DNA of 37,145 nucleotides from Candidatus Zixiibacteriota bacterium (GTDB lineage: Bacteria; Zixibacteria; MSB-5A5; RBG-16-43-9). The notes beneath the pieces are model-generated. The model was given only the letters and a program-made list of their open reading frames with translations, made no database searches and was not told the DNA's origin. Below, one piece after another: positions 1 to 8,046 of this stretch (positions are counted from its first letter, which is position 1; the number at the start of each line of letters is the position of its first letter). The position numbers and the translations under genes are program-made. The stretch lies in contig JALHSU010000097.1 of assembly GCA_022865345.1 (NCBI GenBank), positions 1-37,145 of the forward strand. The letters run 5' to 3'.

Positions 1-189
1 AGCTGATGCGGCTTTGGCTTCGTGGATGAATCTTTCTTTCTCCTCAAACTCAGAGGTCAGGTGAGGTGGCAAAAACTTTAAAGCTACCAGGCGATCCAAT
101 TTTATGTCCTGGGCTTTGTAGACCACACCCATCCCACCCTCGCCAAGCTTTTCAAGGATCTTGTAATGAGAAATTATTTTACCAATCAT
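1..189 (-). CDS. Ser/Thr protein kinase, N-terminal fragment (runs off window)
   Basis: Only the first 63 codons are inside the window; the frame is open to the left edge. They encode the start of a PknB-type kinase with the glycine-rich loop GEGGMG and the VALKFL strand that carries the ATP-binding lysine. By hand alignment 60 of 63 residues match the complete kinase just upstream; the differences are at residues 5, 48 and 49. The start ATG (187-189) lies only 4 nt after the stop codon of that kinase, so the two genes are almost certainly cotranscribed tandem paralogues. What lies C-terminal to the kinase domain cannot be known from this window. Confidence 0.85.
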   Translation of the reverse strand, partial: MIGKIISHYKILEKLGEGGMGVVYKAQDIKLDRLVALKFLPPHLTSEFEEKERFIHEAKAASA

Positions 190-193
190 CTTT

Positions 194-2791
194 TTATTTT
201 GTTTTTCCTTTAATCAACTCTTCAAAAGCTGGATAACCAGCTAAATTCTTATACCAGGGGTGTAATTTTATGTAAGCAGTAGTTAGAATATTGTTCTTTA
301 CGTAGAAATCCAGCATACGAACTGCCTCTTGCTTTTGTCCTGTGAGTGAATAAACGAAACTGAGTTGCCAAGTCGAAGCGTACCACTCCACTTTTAGCAG
401 TGATTCACCCAGGCTCTGCTTCACTCTATTCGCTTGCTCCATGGCTTTTTTTGACTCGCCTCTTAACGCATAGGCCAAGGCAATTCTTAACCGACTGTAA
501 TATTCATTGGGAAGACCTTGAAATTCTTTGATTAAGGGTAGATTGAACTGAATGCCGGAATCCAAATATATTTCCGCTTGCTTTTTGTTTCCTTTCATAA
601 GCTCTAAGGAACCTAATTCCACAAACCAGTCCTCACCAGGACTTTGTTTGCGGTATTCATCCAGATAAAAGAGGGAGCTGTCGGCCTCTCCAGATATCCC
701 AAAAATATAACTCAAGGTAGCTAGCGCACTAGAATATTGAGGGTTAATATCCAGAGACTTGTAAGCCATTTTTTTCGCCTGCTCCAATTCACCCCTACCC
801 AAGTAGTAAGTACTCATGGTAGAGTATATCCGGTAATTGGTGGGTTGAATCTCTAAGCCTTTGTTAAAATATTCCTCTACCTTTTCGTTCTTCCCTAACC
901 TGGAGTATAACATGATAAAAGCTCCGAATAAAGTAGTCTCAGTGGGCTTCGTTTCTAGAGTTTTCATCAATGCACTCTCAGCTTTGGGGTATTGACCAGT
1001 ATAAGTGTACCACGCTCCCAGGAGTTTCCAGCCTTCTCCGTAGTTCGGATTAGCCTTGACTGCTTCTTCAGCCTCCTGGATGGCTTTTTCCCTTTTCCCC
1101 TCTGTCCAATATAGTCGGGAAAGGGAGCGATGAGCCTCGGCTAAATCAGGGTCCAAGGCAAGTGCCTTGGAACTGGAACCTCGAGCTTTCTCTAACCAAG
1201 ATTTCTTGCGGTCAATATCCATCATTACATAACTAGAATAACAATCAGATAATCCTGCATAGGCCAAAGCAAAATTGGAATCAGCTTCTAAAGCTTTCTG
1301 AAACATTTTGGTTGATAGTTCAAGCCCTTCTTTAGTTGTACTTCCTCCACTGAAATAATATTCACGTCCCTGCAAGTAATAGTTATAAGCCTGTACATTC
1401 AGGGTGGGTTTCTTTTCAATCCTTTCTACTTCAACTGGAGCAAGGGCAACTTTTAGTGCCTGAGCAACTGCCTTGGCCACATCTGCCTGTATAGCAAATA
1501 GATCCTCCATCTGTCTATCATAGCTAGCCGCCCAAACATGGAATCCATCACTGGCTTTAATCAACTGACAAGTAATTCTGACCTTATCTCTGTATTTTTG
1601 GACTGAACCCTCCATTATATACTTAACTCTTAACTTATCAGCTACTTCCTTAAGATTAATTGGCTTATTTTTGAATTGTTCAATGTCACTTCGGGAAGCG
1701 ATCAGTAAGCCCGCGATTTGGGATAGCTGGGTAATAATATCTTCAGTCATCCCAGACGCAAAATAGTCATCTTCTTTATTTTCAGAGAGATTCCGCAAAT
1801 ACAGTACTGCTATGGAAGGTTTGCCAGCCGTAGTTGGTTCTTTTTGTCTGAGAAATACTAAGTAAACTACAATCAGAATTAAAATCGCCATTAATCCTAC
1901 CATCAAGGGAAAAGCTCTTTTTTTGACTGGCTTGGGAAAATCAGTGGGCTTAGGTGTTACTCCTGTTTTGAGATAATCCAGATTCTTTCTCTCTCTTCTC
2001 AAATCTGCCAGAAGATCATCTATGTGCTGGTACCTCTCATCTTTTTCTTTTGCCAATGCCTTGTAAACCATATCCTCTAATTTAGCTGAAACCTGATTGT
2101 TGAAACGGGCTATCGGCTGTGGCTCTTCATTAATTATTGAGTAGATAACAGCGGCTTGATGCTCTCCTGCAAAAGGCAATTTTCCGGTCAAAAGCTCATA
2201 CAAAACAACTCCAAAGGAGAAAATATCGCTCCTCGAATCCACTTCCTCACCTTGAGCCTGCTCTGGTGACATATAGGCAAGAGTCCCTAAGGTCGAACGA
2301 GTCTTGGTAAGCTTGGTGGCTCCCTTTAACTTCGCCAGACCAAAGTCCATTATCTTTACTTGCCCCCGGGGAGTAAGCATTATGTTGTCAGATTTGATGT
2401 CTCTATGCACAATCCCTTTCTCATGAGCTAAAGCCAAGCCTTCGCACAACTGAATCCCGATATCCAAAACCTTCTTTATGGTGAGCGTTTCCTTGTCAAT
2501 TATATGTTTTAAAGTATTTCCCTCGCAATATTCCATAACTATAAACATCTGCCCTTCAAACTCGTCGATTTCATGAATAGTGGTGATATTGGTATGACTT
2601 AAAGCTGATGCGGCTTTGGCTTCGTGGATAAATCTTTCCTTCTCCACAGGCTCAGAGGTTAGATGAGGAGGTAAAAACTTTAAAGCTACCAGGCGATCCA
2701 ATTTTATGTCCTGGGCTTTATACACCACTCCCATCCCACCCTCACCTAACTTCTCGAGGATTTTATAATGTGAAATTGTTTTGCCTATCAT
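194..2791 (-). CDS. Transmembrane Ser/Thr kinase with TolB-like and TPR domains
   Basis: 865 residues. The cytoplasmic PknB/Hanks-type kinase domain spans about residues 9-265: loop GEGGMG near 17-21, lysine in VALKFL near 38, catalytic HRD at 129-131 in [11 protein letters not shown] at 149-151, and MSPEQAQG after the activation loop. All key residues are present, so an active kinase is expected. A basic linker leads to one membrane helix (about 294-314, [15 protein letters not shown]). An extracytoplasmic TolB-N/adenylate-cyclase-associated module follows (about 325-450, with [11 protein letters not shown] and the EGSVQK motif), then TPR units to the C-terminus. This architecture is common in FCB, Acidobacteria and related genomes and is usually read as a sensor or scaffold kinase; its ligand and substrates are unknown. 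The N-terminus [16 protein letters not shown] matches the family start. It is followed 4 nt later by a near-identical paralogue. Confidence 0.93.
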   Translation of the reverse strand: MIGKTISHYKILEKLGEGGMGVVYKAQDIKLDRLVALKFLPPHLTSEPVEKERFIHEAKAASALSHTNITTIHEIDEFEGQMFIVMEYCEGNTLKHIIDKETLTIKKVLDIGIQLCEGLALAHEKGIVHRDIKSDNIMLTPRGQVKIMDFGLAKLKGATKLTKTRSTLGTLAYMSPEQAQGEEVDSRSDIFSFGVVLYELLTGKLPFAGEHQAAVIYSIINEEPQPIARFNNQVSAKLEDMVYKALAKEKDERYQHIDDLLADLRRERKNLDYLKTGVTPKPTDFPKPVKKRAFPLMVGLMAILILIVVYLVFLRQKEPTTAGKPSIAVLYLRNLSENKEDDYFASGMTEDIITQLSQIAGLLIASRSDIEQFKNKPINLKEVADKLRVKYIMEGSVQKYRDKVRITCQLIKASDGFHVWAASYDRQMEDLFAIQADVAKAVAQALKVALAPVEVERIEKKPTLNVQAYNYYLQGREYYFSGGSTTKEGLELSTKMFQKALEADSNFALAYAGLSDCYSSYVMMDIDRKKSWLEKARGSSSKALALDPDLAEAHRSLSRLYWTEGKREKAIQEAEEAVKANPNYGEGWKLLGAWYTYTGQYPKAESALMKTLETKPTETTLFGAFIMLYSRLGKNEKVEEYFNKGLEIQPTNYRIYSTMSTYYLGRGELEQAKKMAYKSLDINPQYSSALATLSYIFGISGEADSSLFYLDEYRKQSPGEDWFVELGSLELMKGNKKQAEIYLDSGIQFNLPLIKEFQGLPNEYYSRLRIALAYALRGESKKAMEQANRVKQSLGESLLKVEWYASTWQLSFVYSLTGQKQEAVRMLDFYVKNNILTTAYIKLHPWYKNLAGYPAFEELIKGKTK

Positions 2792-2815
2792 AACCTGTTA
2801 CACCTGGTTATCGAA

Positions 2816-2923
2816 CTCATCCCTCATTCCCTTCTCCCCGCCTTTGGCGGGATCTTCGACTTACAAAGAGAAGGGAGGTGAAAGTCACTCTCTTTTCAAG
2901 AGAGGGATTCAGGGTGAGTCCCG
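2816..2923. repeat. Compound palindromic repeat
   Basis: The element contains nested inverted arms: CCCTTCTC (2829-2836) with GAGAAGGG (2868-2875), an inner CCGCC-TTT-GGCGG hairpin (2838-2850), and CTCTCTT-TTC-AAGAGAG (2888-2904). It belongs by style to the CCCTCTCC/GGAGAGGG family seen at 3103-3138 and 21741-21763. Confidence 0.7.
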
Positions 2924-2927
2924 ACCG

Positions 2928-2948
2928 TGAAATTATTTTACCCAGCAT
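2928..2948 (-). pseudogene. Vestigial 5' end of a third kinase paralogue
   Basis: On the minus strand an ATG at 2946-2948, preceded by a GGGAG ribosome-binding-like sequence, opens MLGKIIS. This matches the first seven codons of the two neighbouring kinases (MIGKIIS and MIGKTIS) at protein level and closely in DNA. After these seven codons the similarity stops exactly where a palindromic repeat begins (2816-2927). The frame differs from that of the intact kinase at 2791. The simplest reading is a kinase start cut off by repeat insertion or recombination, leaving the downstream paralogue with a new leader. The fragment is short, so chance is not excluded, although family, strand and position all agree. 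Confidence 0.5.
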
Positions 2949-3102
2949 AGCTCCCGCCGATAAAAATTAGGCTGTGGCTTTAATAAATTGAGAAATAACT
3001 CAATAGTCAACTAAAAAAAGCAATGGGGGTACTCATTTGACACCCTAAAAATCCGCAAAAAACGCAGAGACAGAACAATATTCCGTATTTACAAACGAAC
3101 TT

Positions 3103-3138
3103 CACCCTTACCCTCCCTTTGAGGAGAGGGAGAGGGTG
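3103..3138. repeat. Palindromic repeat of the CCCTCTCC/GGAGAGGG family
   Basis: Inverted arms CACCCT (3103-3108) and AGGGTG (3133-3138) enclose CCCTCCC opposite GAGGG. A close relative lies at 21741-21763, so this is a dispersed repeat rather than a gene-specific terminator. Confidence 0.65.
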
Positions 3139-3313
3139 GGGTCAATTTCAAGAGAAAACAAAAAATAACTTTCATTTGCCAAAAACCCGGATTAAACTTA
3201 TATTTGAAAAGTTTACAGAGCCGACTCAATTGCGTTGGTTGAACTACCTTTTTGACTTAGAACTGACTAGTTATCCTTATATAGATTAAATCCAATTCTG
3301 AAAGAATGAGCCA

Positions 3314-5800
3314 ATGCTTAAATTCGCCCAGATAGCTTTTCCTTTCTCTTTAAGGAAGACTTTCACCTACAGCATACCTGATAATCTAAGGGAGAGAATA
3401 AAACCCGGTCAAAGGGCATTGGTTCCCTTTGGCAGGGAAAGGAAACTGGGATTTATTGTCAGCCTTTGCCCCATTTCGGAAGTGAAGAATACCAGGGAGC
3501 TTTTGGATCTTATCGATGATGAGCCGATCATTTTACCTGAAATCCTGGAGCTCACCAGATGGGTTTCAGAATACTATTATGCCCCCTGGGGGGGATGTCT
3601 TAGAGCCGCCATTCCTCCAGAGCTGCAGGTACACAGTCTGCTCTGGGTTCACAAGAAAGAGTCTCCCCTTCTGGATTATGAAGATACCAGAACAAAGTTT
3701 TCCTCCATTGAGAAGAAAATCTTAAACGCACTTGAGGAGAAAAAACCTCAGAAAATAACTTTTTTGGAGAAAAAAATCGGCACCAGAGGTTTGTATTCTA
3801 CCTTGCATTCGTTAGAACAAAAAGGGAAGGTCGAATTATTTTATGAGTTGAGCAAGTCTAAATCCAGCATAAAGTATGAGAAGATGGTCTCTTTAAAGGG
3901 GAAATCTCCGGAAGAGATTAAGTTGCTCGAAACCTATATCGAGACCAGCCGGAAAAAATCTTCAAAGGAAGCTTTATTACTCCAGCTGTTGATAGAGGAG
4001 AACAGAGAATTTTCCTTAAGGGAGATAAACCAAAGGATCAACCGGGCATCTCAGATTCTGAATGGATTAGAAAAAAAAAGGCTGGTCAAAACCTTCTATA
4101 AAGAAAAACTAAGAGAGCCCCTCTGGGGGATGAATGTGGAGCCGGCTCAGGAATTTTCTTTAACCCGGGAACAAAAAGAGGTTCTGGAGAGCTTGGGCCA
4201 GGGGCTAACCGAGGAGAAATATCAACCCTTTTTGCTGTACGGGGTAACCGGAAGCGGAAAGACACATGTGTATATAGAAATCATCAAGAAAGTTCTGGGA
4301 AAAGGAAAGACAGCTTTAGTCTTGGTCCCGGAGATTTCCTTAACTCCTCAGATCATTTCCCGTTTCAAATCCGTTTTTGGAGAACAAGTGGGGCCTTTTC
4401 ATTCCAGCCTTTCTCCGGGTGAAAGGTTTGATGCCTGGAGAGGGATTAAATCCGGAAAAATTAAAGTGGTTGTGGGGACCAGATCAGCCATCTTCTCCCC
4501 TCTTTCTAATCTGGGGATAATAGTGGTGGATGAGGAACACGATTCTTCTTACAAACAGAAAGAACCCGACCCAAAATATAATGCCAGGGACTTAGCTTTG
4601 GTCAGGGGAAAAATGAATAAAGCTCTGGTGATTTTAGGCTCAGCCACACCCAGTTTAGAAAGCTTTTACAATGTGGAAAAGGGTAAGTATATTCTCCTGC
4701 AGTTGACACAGAGAGTAGACCAGATCCCGCTTCCTGAAGTCGAGATATCTGACCTGAGAGAGGAGAGGAAAAAGGGTAACTATTCGATATTTTCCTCTGA
4801 GCTTTCTTCTCAGATGAAAAAAAAGATCGAAAAGGGCGAGCAGGTGATTCTCTTTTTAAACCGCAGGGGTTTTTCCAATTTCGTCAAATGTCAGGAGTGC
4901 GGTTACGTTTTCCGCTGCCCGAACTGTGACATAACCCTGAATTTTCACCGTACCGATTTCTCTTTGCGCTGTCACTACTGCAACTACATAGTCCAGGCGA
5001 GTGACCTCTGCCCTCAATGTAACGGAAGTAGATTTGCATACAAAGGAATGGGAACCCAGCGCGTGGAGGAAGAGATAAAAAAGCTTTTCCCTGGAACCCC
5101 TGTCCGCCGTATGGATCAGGACACCACTTACGCAAAGGATTCCCATTACGAAATCCTCAAAGGGTTTGCTTCAGGAGATTTCAACCTGCTTCTGGGAACT
5201 CAAATGGTAACCAAAGGTCTTGATTTTCCGGATGTGACCTTAGTCGGAGTGATTTTAGCTGATACCTCTTTAGATTTTCCGGATTTCAGAGCAAGGGAGA
5301 AAACCTTCCAGCTTTTGACTCAGGTGGCAGGAAGAGCCGGCAGGGGAAAATTAGGAGGGGAAGTCATCTTGCAAACTTATTATCCTGAGGACTGGGCAAT
5401 CAAGCTCTCTGCTAAGCAAAATTTTCAGGAGTTTTATAAAAAAGAGATAGAAGAAAGAAAGGAGCTTTTTTACCCGCCCTTTAGCCGGCTGGTTTTAATC
5501 AGATTTCAGGGAAAAGAAGAAGTGAAAGTCCAGAAGGCAGCGGAATCTTTTGGTAGTAAGTTGTCGGACAGACTAAAGGCTATAGGCTATAGTCTAAAAT
5601 CAAAGTCTATCCAGATTCTTGGCCCCACATCGTCACCTCTTCCCAAGATAAAAAATGATTACCGCTTTCAGATTTTGATAAAGACCAAAGAGGTTCGAAC
5701 AATGACTCAGACGATTAACTCTATTTTCGAAAAAGGCGCTGAAAAAAGATATTCCGGAGTCAAAATCTCAATTGACATCGATCCTCTGGATATAATGTAA
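3314..5800 (+). CDS. priA: Primosomal protein N', replication restart helicase PriA
   Basis: 828 residues, a little longer than the usual 730-800. PriA is a superfamily 2 3'-to-5' DNA helicase that recognises stalled forks and reloads the replisome. The N-terminal DNA-binding region begins FAQIAFPFSLRKTFTYSIP. The helicase core has Walker A GVTGSGKTHVY near residue 310 and Walker B VDEEHDSSYKQ near 405. A zinc-binding insert with eight cysteines (CQECGYVFRCPNCD, then CHYCN and CPQCNG, about 525-570) separates the helicase lobes, and the second lobe ends in the QVAGRAGRG motif. All hallmark motifs are intact. The gene stands alone, with a large gap upstream and a repeat-rich gap downstream, so it is probably monocistronic. 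The ATG at 3314 matches the family start, though its ribosome-binding site is weak. Confidence 0.97.
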   Translation: MLKFAQIAFPFSLRKTFTYSIPDNLRERIKPGQRALVPFGRERKLGFIVSLCPISEVKNTRELLDLIDDEPIILPEILELTRWVSEYYYAPWGGCLRAAIPPELQVHSLLWVHKKESPLLDYEDTRTKFSSIEKKILNALEEKKPQKITFLEKKIGTRGLYSTLHSLEQKGKVELFYELSKSKSSIKYEKMVSLKGKSPEEIKLLETYIETSRKKSSKEALLLQLLIEENREFSLREINQRINRASQILNGLEKKRLVKTFYKEKLREPLWGMNVEPAQEFSLTREQKEVLESLGQGLTEEKYQPFLLYGVTGSGKTHVYIEIIKKVLGKGKTALVLVPEISLTPQIISRFKSVFGEQVGPFHSSLSPGERFDAWRGIKSGKIKVVVGTRSAIFSPLSNLGIIVVDEEHDSSYKQKEPDPKYNARDLALVRGKMNKALVILGSATPSLESFYNVEKGKYILLQLTQRVDQIPLPEVEISDLREERKKGNYSIFSSELSSQMKKKIEKGEQVILFLNRRGFSNFVKCQECGYVFRCPNCDITLNFHRTDFSLRCHYCNYIVQASDLCPQCNGSRFAYKGMGTQRVEEEIKKLFPGTPVRRMDQDTTYAKDSHYEILKGFASGDFNLLLGTQMVTKGLDFPDVTLVGVILADTSLDFPDFRAREKTFQLLTQVAGRAGRGKLGGEVILQTYYPEDWAIKLSAKQNFQEFYKKEIEERKELFYPPFSRLVLIRFQGKEEVKVQKAAESFGSKLSDRLKAIGYSLKSKSIQILGPTSSPLPKIKNDYRFQILIKTKEVRTMTQTINSIFEKGAEKRYSGVKISIDIDPLDIM

Positions 5801-5826
5801 AATAATTGTCAAGATTCGAATTGCTT

Positions 5827-5847
5827 GGCAGGGGTTGTACCCCTGCC
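5827..5847. repeat. Palindrome after priA
   Basis: Perfect arms GGCAGGGG (5827-5834) and CCCCTGCC (5840-5847) flank a TTGTA loop. It could act as a terminator for priA, but no T-tract follows and similar GC-rich palindromes recur throughout the window. Confidence 0.6.
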
Positions 5848-5915
5848 CATAGAAAAAACTTTTGCGGACAACCCCGTGGTGGGCAGGACTAACTAAATTA
5901 TTACCAGGTTTCACT

Positions 5916-6006
5916 ACTTGGATTCAATCTGCCCGCAACGTATCGTAGGGGCGTCCTGACAGGTCGCCTTACTTCGTCACTTGGATTAAATCTACCTGCA
6001 ACGTAT
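5916..6006. repeat. 28-bp direct repeat pair
   Basis: Copies at 5916-5943 and 5979-6006 agree at 25 of 28 positions (both begin ACTTGGATT and end GCAACGTAT). They are offset by 63 bp, with a different palindromic fragment between them. Confidence 0.7.
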
Positions 6007-6024
6007 AAAGATGATGTAGATCTG

Positions 6025-6145
6025 TCCTTGACAAAGAATTTATAATTGTTCGTTCGTAGCCACTTTAGTGGCGTAAAACTCTAACCTGACTAAAGTCAGT
6101 TAGAACTTGAATAGATTTCTCCTTGACAAAGATTTTATATCTGTT
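6025..6145. repeat. 26-bp direct repeat pair containing TTGACA
   Basis: Copies at 6025-6050 and 6120-6145 agree at 23 of 26 positions; both start TCCTTGACAAAGA and end TGTT. They are offset by 95 bp. The second copy lies about 30 bp upstream of the HD-domain gene, so a regulatory role is possible but unproven. Confidence 0.65.
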
Positions 6146-6174
6146 AAGTTAAAAGTTTCAAGGGAGTTGAGATT

Positions 6175-6834
6175 ATGATAACTATCGAAGATTTAAAGCA
6201 GAATGAAAAAGTTCAAACTCTGATCGCCAAGGCGGATAAGGTCTTGGGCGAAATCGGGTACACTGAGCATGGCCAGAGGCATGCCAGTTTATCAGCTAAC
6301 ATCTCCTATAACATTATGATTCGCCTGAAGAAACCCGAAAAAGATGCTCAGTTGGCCGCAATTGCCGCCTATCTGCACGACATTGGAAATGTAATCAACC
6401 GGGATTATCATGCCCAGACCGGAGCGCTTCTGGCTTATCAAGTACTTTTAGATATGGGCATGCCTGTATCTGATGTGATGGACGTTGTAGCAGCCATTGG
6501 CAATCATGATGAAAAGGATGGTCAGCCGGTAAGCGATATCTGTGCAGCGGCTATCTTGGCTGACAAATCGGACGTGCACAGCTCGCGGGTGAGAAACTTG
6601 GAGATGATCAAGCAGGATATTCATGACCGGGTAAATTATGCAGCTAAAAGCTCTTTTTTGCGAGTAGACGAGGAGAAAAAAACTATCTCTCTGGAGATAA
6701 AAATCGACACCTCCATCTCCCAGGTGATGGAGTATTTTGAGATCTTCTTGTCGCGGATGATGGTCTGTCGCCGAGCTGCAGAATATCTGAAGATGAGATT
6801 TGAACTGGAGATAAACGGACAGAGATTGCTCTAA
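6175..6834 (+). CDS. HD-domain metal-dependent phosphohydrolase
   Basis: 219 residues. The HD superfamily metal-binding signature is visible: an early histidine in EHGQRHASLSANIS, HDIG in AAYLHDIGNVINRDYHAQTG, and IGNHDE further on. Such proteins hydrolyse phosphate esters of nucleotides or cyclic nucleotides. The HDIG form also occurs in cyclic-di-GMP phosphodiesterases, but the HD-GYP signature is not evident. No partner domain is fused, so the substrate cannot be named. The start is well supported by AAGGGAG about 8 nt upstream of the ATG. Flanking gaps are filled with repeats, so it is probably a single-gene unit. Confidence 0.85.
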   Translation: MITIEDLKQNEKVQTLIAKADKVLGEIGYTEHGQRHASLSANISYNIMIRLKKPEKDAQLAAIAAYLHDIGNVINRDYHAQTGALLAYQVLLDMGMPVSDVMDVVAAIGNHDEKDGQPVSDICAAAILADKSDVHSSRVRNLEMIKQDIHDRVNYAAKSSFLRVDEEKKTISLEIKIDTSISQVMEYFEIFLSRMMVCRRAAEYLKMRFELEINGQRLL

Positions 6835-6995
6835 AAGGAAACGTTGGAGTGTAAAGCTTTAGCTTTACCTCTTGGTATAGTATTTAGAAAGTTCTCTAAA
6901 AGAACTTAAATTTACGGGGCTAGGAGCCCCGGCTACGGGTGTGCACCCTTGATCTTTCGTAGGGCGGACACCCCGTCCGCAAATAGGAACAAAAT
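6835..6995. repeat. Cluster of short palindromes upstream of purM
   Basis: Three different GC-rich palindromes lie side by side: GGGGCT-AGG-AGCCCC (6916-6930), GGGTGTGCACCC (6937-6948) and GCGGAC-ACCCC-GTCCGC (6964-6980). The last ends 15 nt before the purM start. Relatives of the first two styles occur at 18636-18705 and 30905-30930. Confidence 0.65.
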
Positions 6996-8036
6996 ATGAA
7001 AAAGAAAATCAGTTACAAGACCTCCGGCGTGGACATAGTCCGGGCTGATTTAGCCAAGAAAAGGATAAAAAACTTGGTCCGAACGACTTTCAGCAAAAAT
7101 GTTCTTACCGACATCGGCAGTTTCGGAGGATTCTATGCTCTGATTAAAAAAGATTATCATGACCCGGTCCTGGTTTCAAGCGCGGACGGCGTGGGAACGA
7201 AACTTAAGATCGCCTTCCAGATGAACAAGCACGATACGGTGGGAGAGGATTTAGTTAATCATTGTGTTAATGATATTCTGGTTCACGGTGCCAGGCCCCT
7301 GTTCTTTTTGGATTATATCGCAACTGGTAAACTTTACCCGACAGTTATAGAACAGATTGTCAAGGGGCTGGTTCGGGGCTGTTCAAAAAATAATTGTTCC
7401 CTGATAGGCGGTGAAACCGCGGAGATGCCGGATTTCTATGAACCGGAAGAATATGATTTAGCCGGGTTTATCGTCGGGATAATCGAAAAGAAAAAAATAA
7501 TCGACGGCTCAAAAATATCACCCGGGGACCTCCTTTTGGGCTTAGGCTCGAATGGACTGCACACTAATGGCTACTCTTTAGCGCGCAAAGTCTTATTTAG
7601 TGTCAAAGGATATAAAGCCGGTGACTACGTAAAAAAACTTAAGAATCAATTGGGAAAAGAGCTTTTGAAAATCCACCGGTCCTATGCCAAGCCGATTTTC
7701 AAAGTCCTGAAAAAACATCGAATCAAGGGTATGGCACATATCACCGGCGGAGGGATTCCAGGCAATCTCATAAGGATATTGCCAGAGGGATGCCAGGCAA
7801 GGATAGATGTTTCATCCTGGAGAATACCACGGATTTTTGATTTCATCCAGAAAGCAGGCAACATAGAATCTGAAGAGATGTTCAAGGTTTTCAATATGGG
7901 CATTGGCCTGATTTTAGTCGTACCAAAAGGGGATGCTGAAAAGATAAAAAGGAAGTTACAGATATATGGAGAAAAGGTTTTCCTCATAGGCGAGATAGTT
8001 TCAGGGGAAAAGGGAGTCAGGTTAATTAATCTCTAA
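6996..8036 (+). CDS. purM: Phosphoribosylformylglycinamidine cyclo-ligase (AIR synthetase)
   Basis: 346 residues, the normal family length. PurM uses ATP to close the imidazole ring of FGAM, giving AIR in step five of de novo purine synthesis in the cytoplasm. Recognisable blocks are YKTSGVDIVRADLAKKRI at the N-terminus, SSADGVGTKLKIA (phosphate and nucleotide binding), NDILVHGARPLFFLDYIATG, GGETAEMPDFY, GLGSNGLHTNGYSLARKV and HITGGGIPGNLIRILP. The ATG follows AGGAA at a suitable spacing. gpmI begins 10 nt after the stop, so the two are likely cotranscribed although they serve different pathways. No other pur gene is in the window. Confidence 0.97.
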   Translation: MKKKISYKTSGVDIVRADLAKKRIKNLVRTTFSKNVLTDIGSFGGFYALIKKDYHDPVLVSSADGVGTKLKIAFQMNKHDTVGEDLVNHCVNDILVHGARPLFFLDYIATGKLYPTVIEQIVKGLVRGCSKNNCSLIGGETAEMPDFYEPEEYDLAGFIVGIIEKKKIIDGSKISPGDLLLGLGSNGLHTNGYSLARKVLFSVKGYKAGDYVKKLKNQLGKELLKIHRSYAKPIFKVLKKHRIKGMAHITGGGIPGNLIRILPEGCQARIDVSSWRIPRIFDFIQKAGNIESEEMFKVFNMGIGLILVVPKGDAEKIKRKLQIYGEKVFLIGEIVSGEKGVRLINL

Positions 8037-8046
8037 AGGTTAAAAG

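Larger units (their letters stand above)
2792..3313. other. 522-bp intergenic region between divergent kinase and priA
   Basis: No gene is supported here. It holds the kinase-start remnant (2928-2948), a compound repeat at 2816-2923, a second palindromic repeat at 3103-3138 and an AT-rich stretch before priA. A possible priA promoter is TTGACT at 3252-3257 with TTATAT at 3277-3282, but the 19-bp spacer is long and the call is weak. Confidence 0.6.
5801..6174. other. 374-bp repeat-rich intergenic region
   Basis: No coding region is supported. It contains a GC-rich palindrome (5827-5847), two pairs of imperfect direct repeats (5916-5943 with 5979-6006, and 6025-6050 with 6120-6145), and small palindromes GCCACTTTAGTGGC (6059-6072) and CTGAC-TAAA-GTCAG inside 6081-6103. 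The TTGACA within the second direct repeat could serve as a -35 box for the HD gene, but no convincing -10 follows at 16-18 bp. Confidence 0.6.

Noticed and set aside
4856-5146. Antisense open frames within priA
   Set aside because: They mirror the cysteine-rich zinc region of priA, which has full family support on the other strand.
6123-6151. Promoter for the HD-domain gene starting at TTGACA
   Set aside because: The -35 is perfect, but the bases 16-18 bp downstream (around AAGTTA) are a poor -10, and the TATAT stretch is only about 8 bp away.
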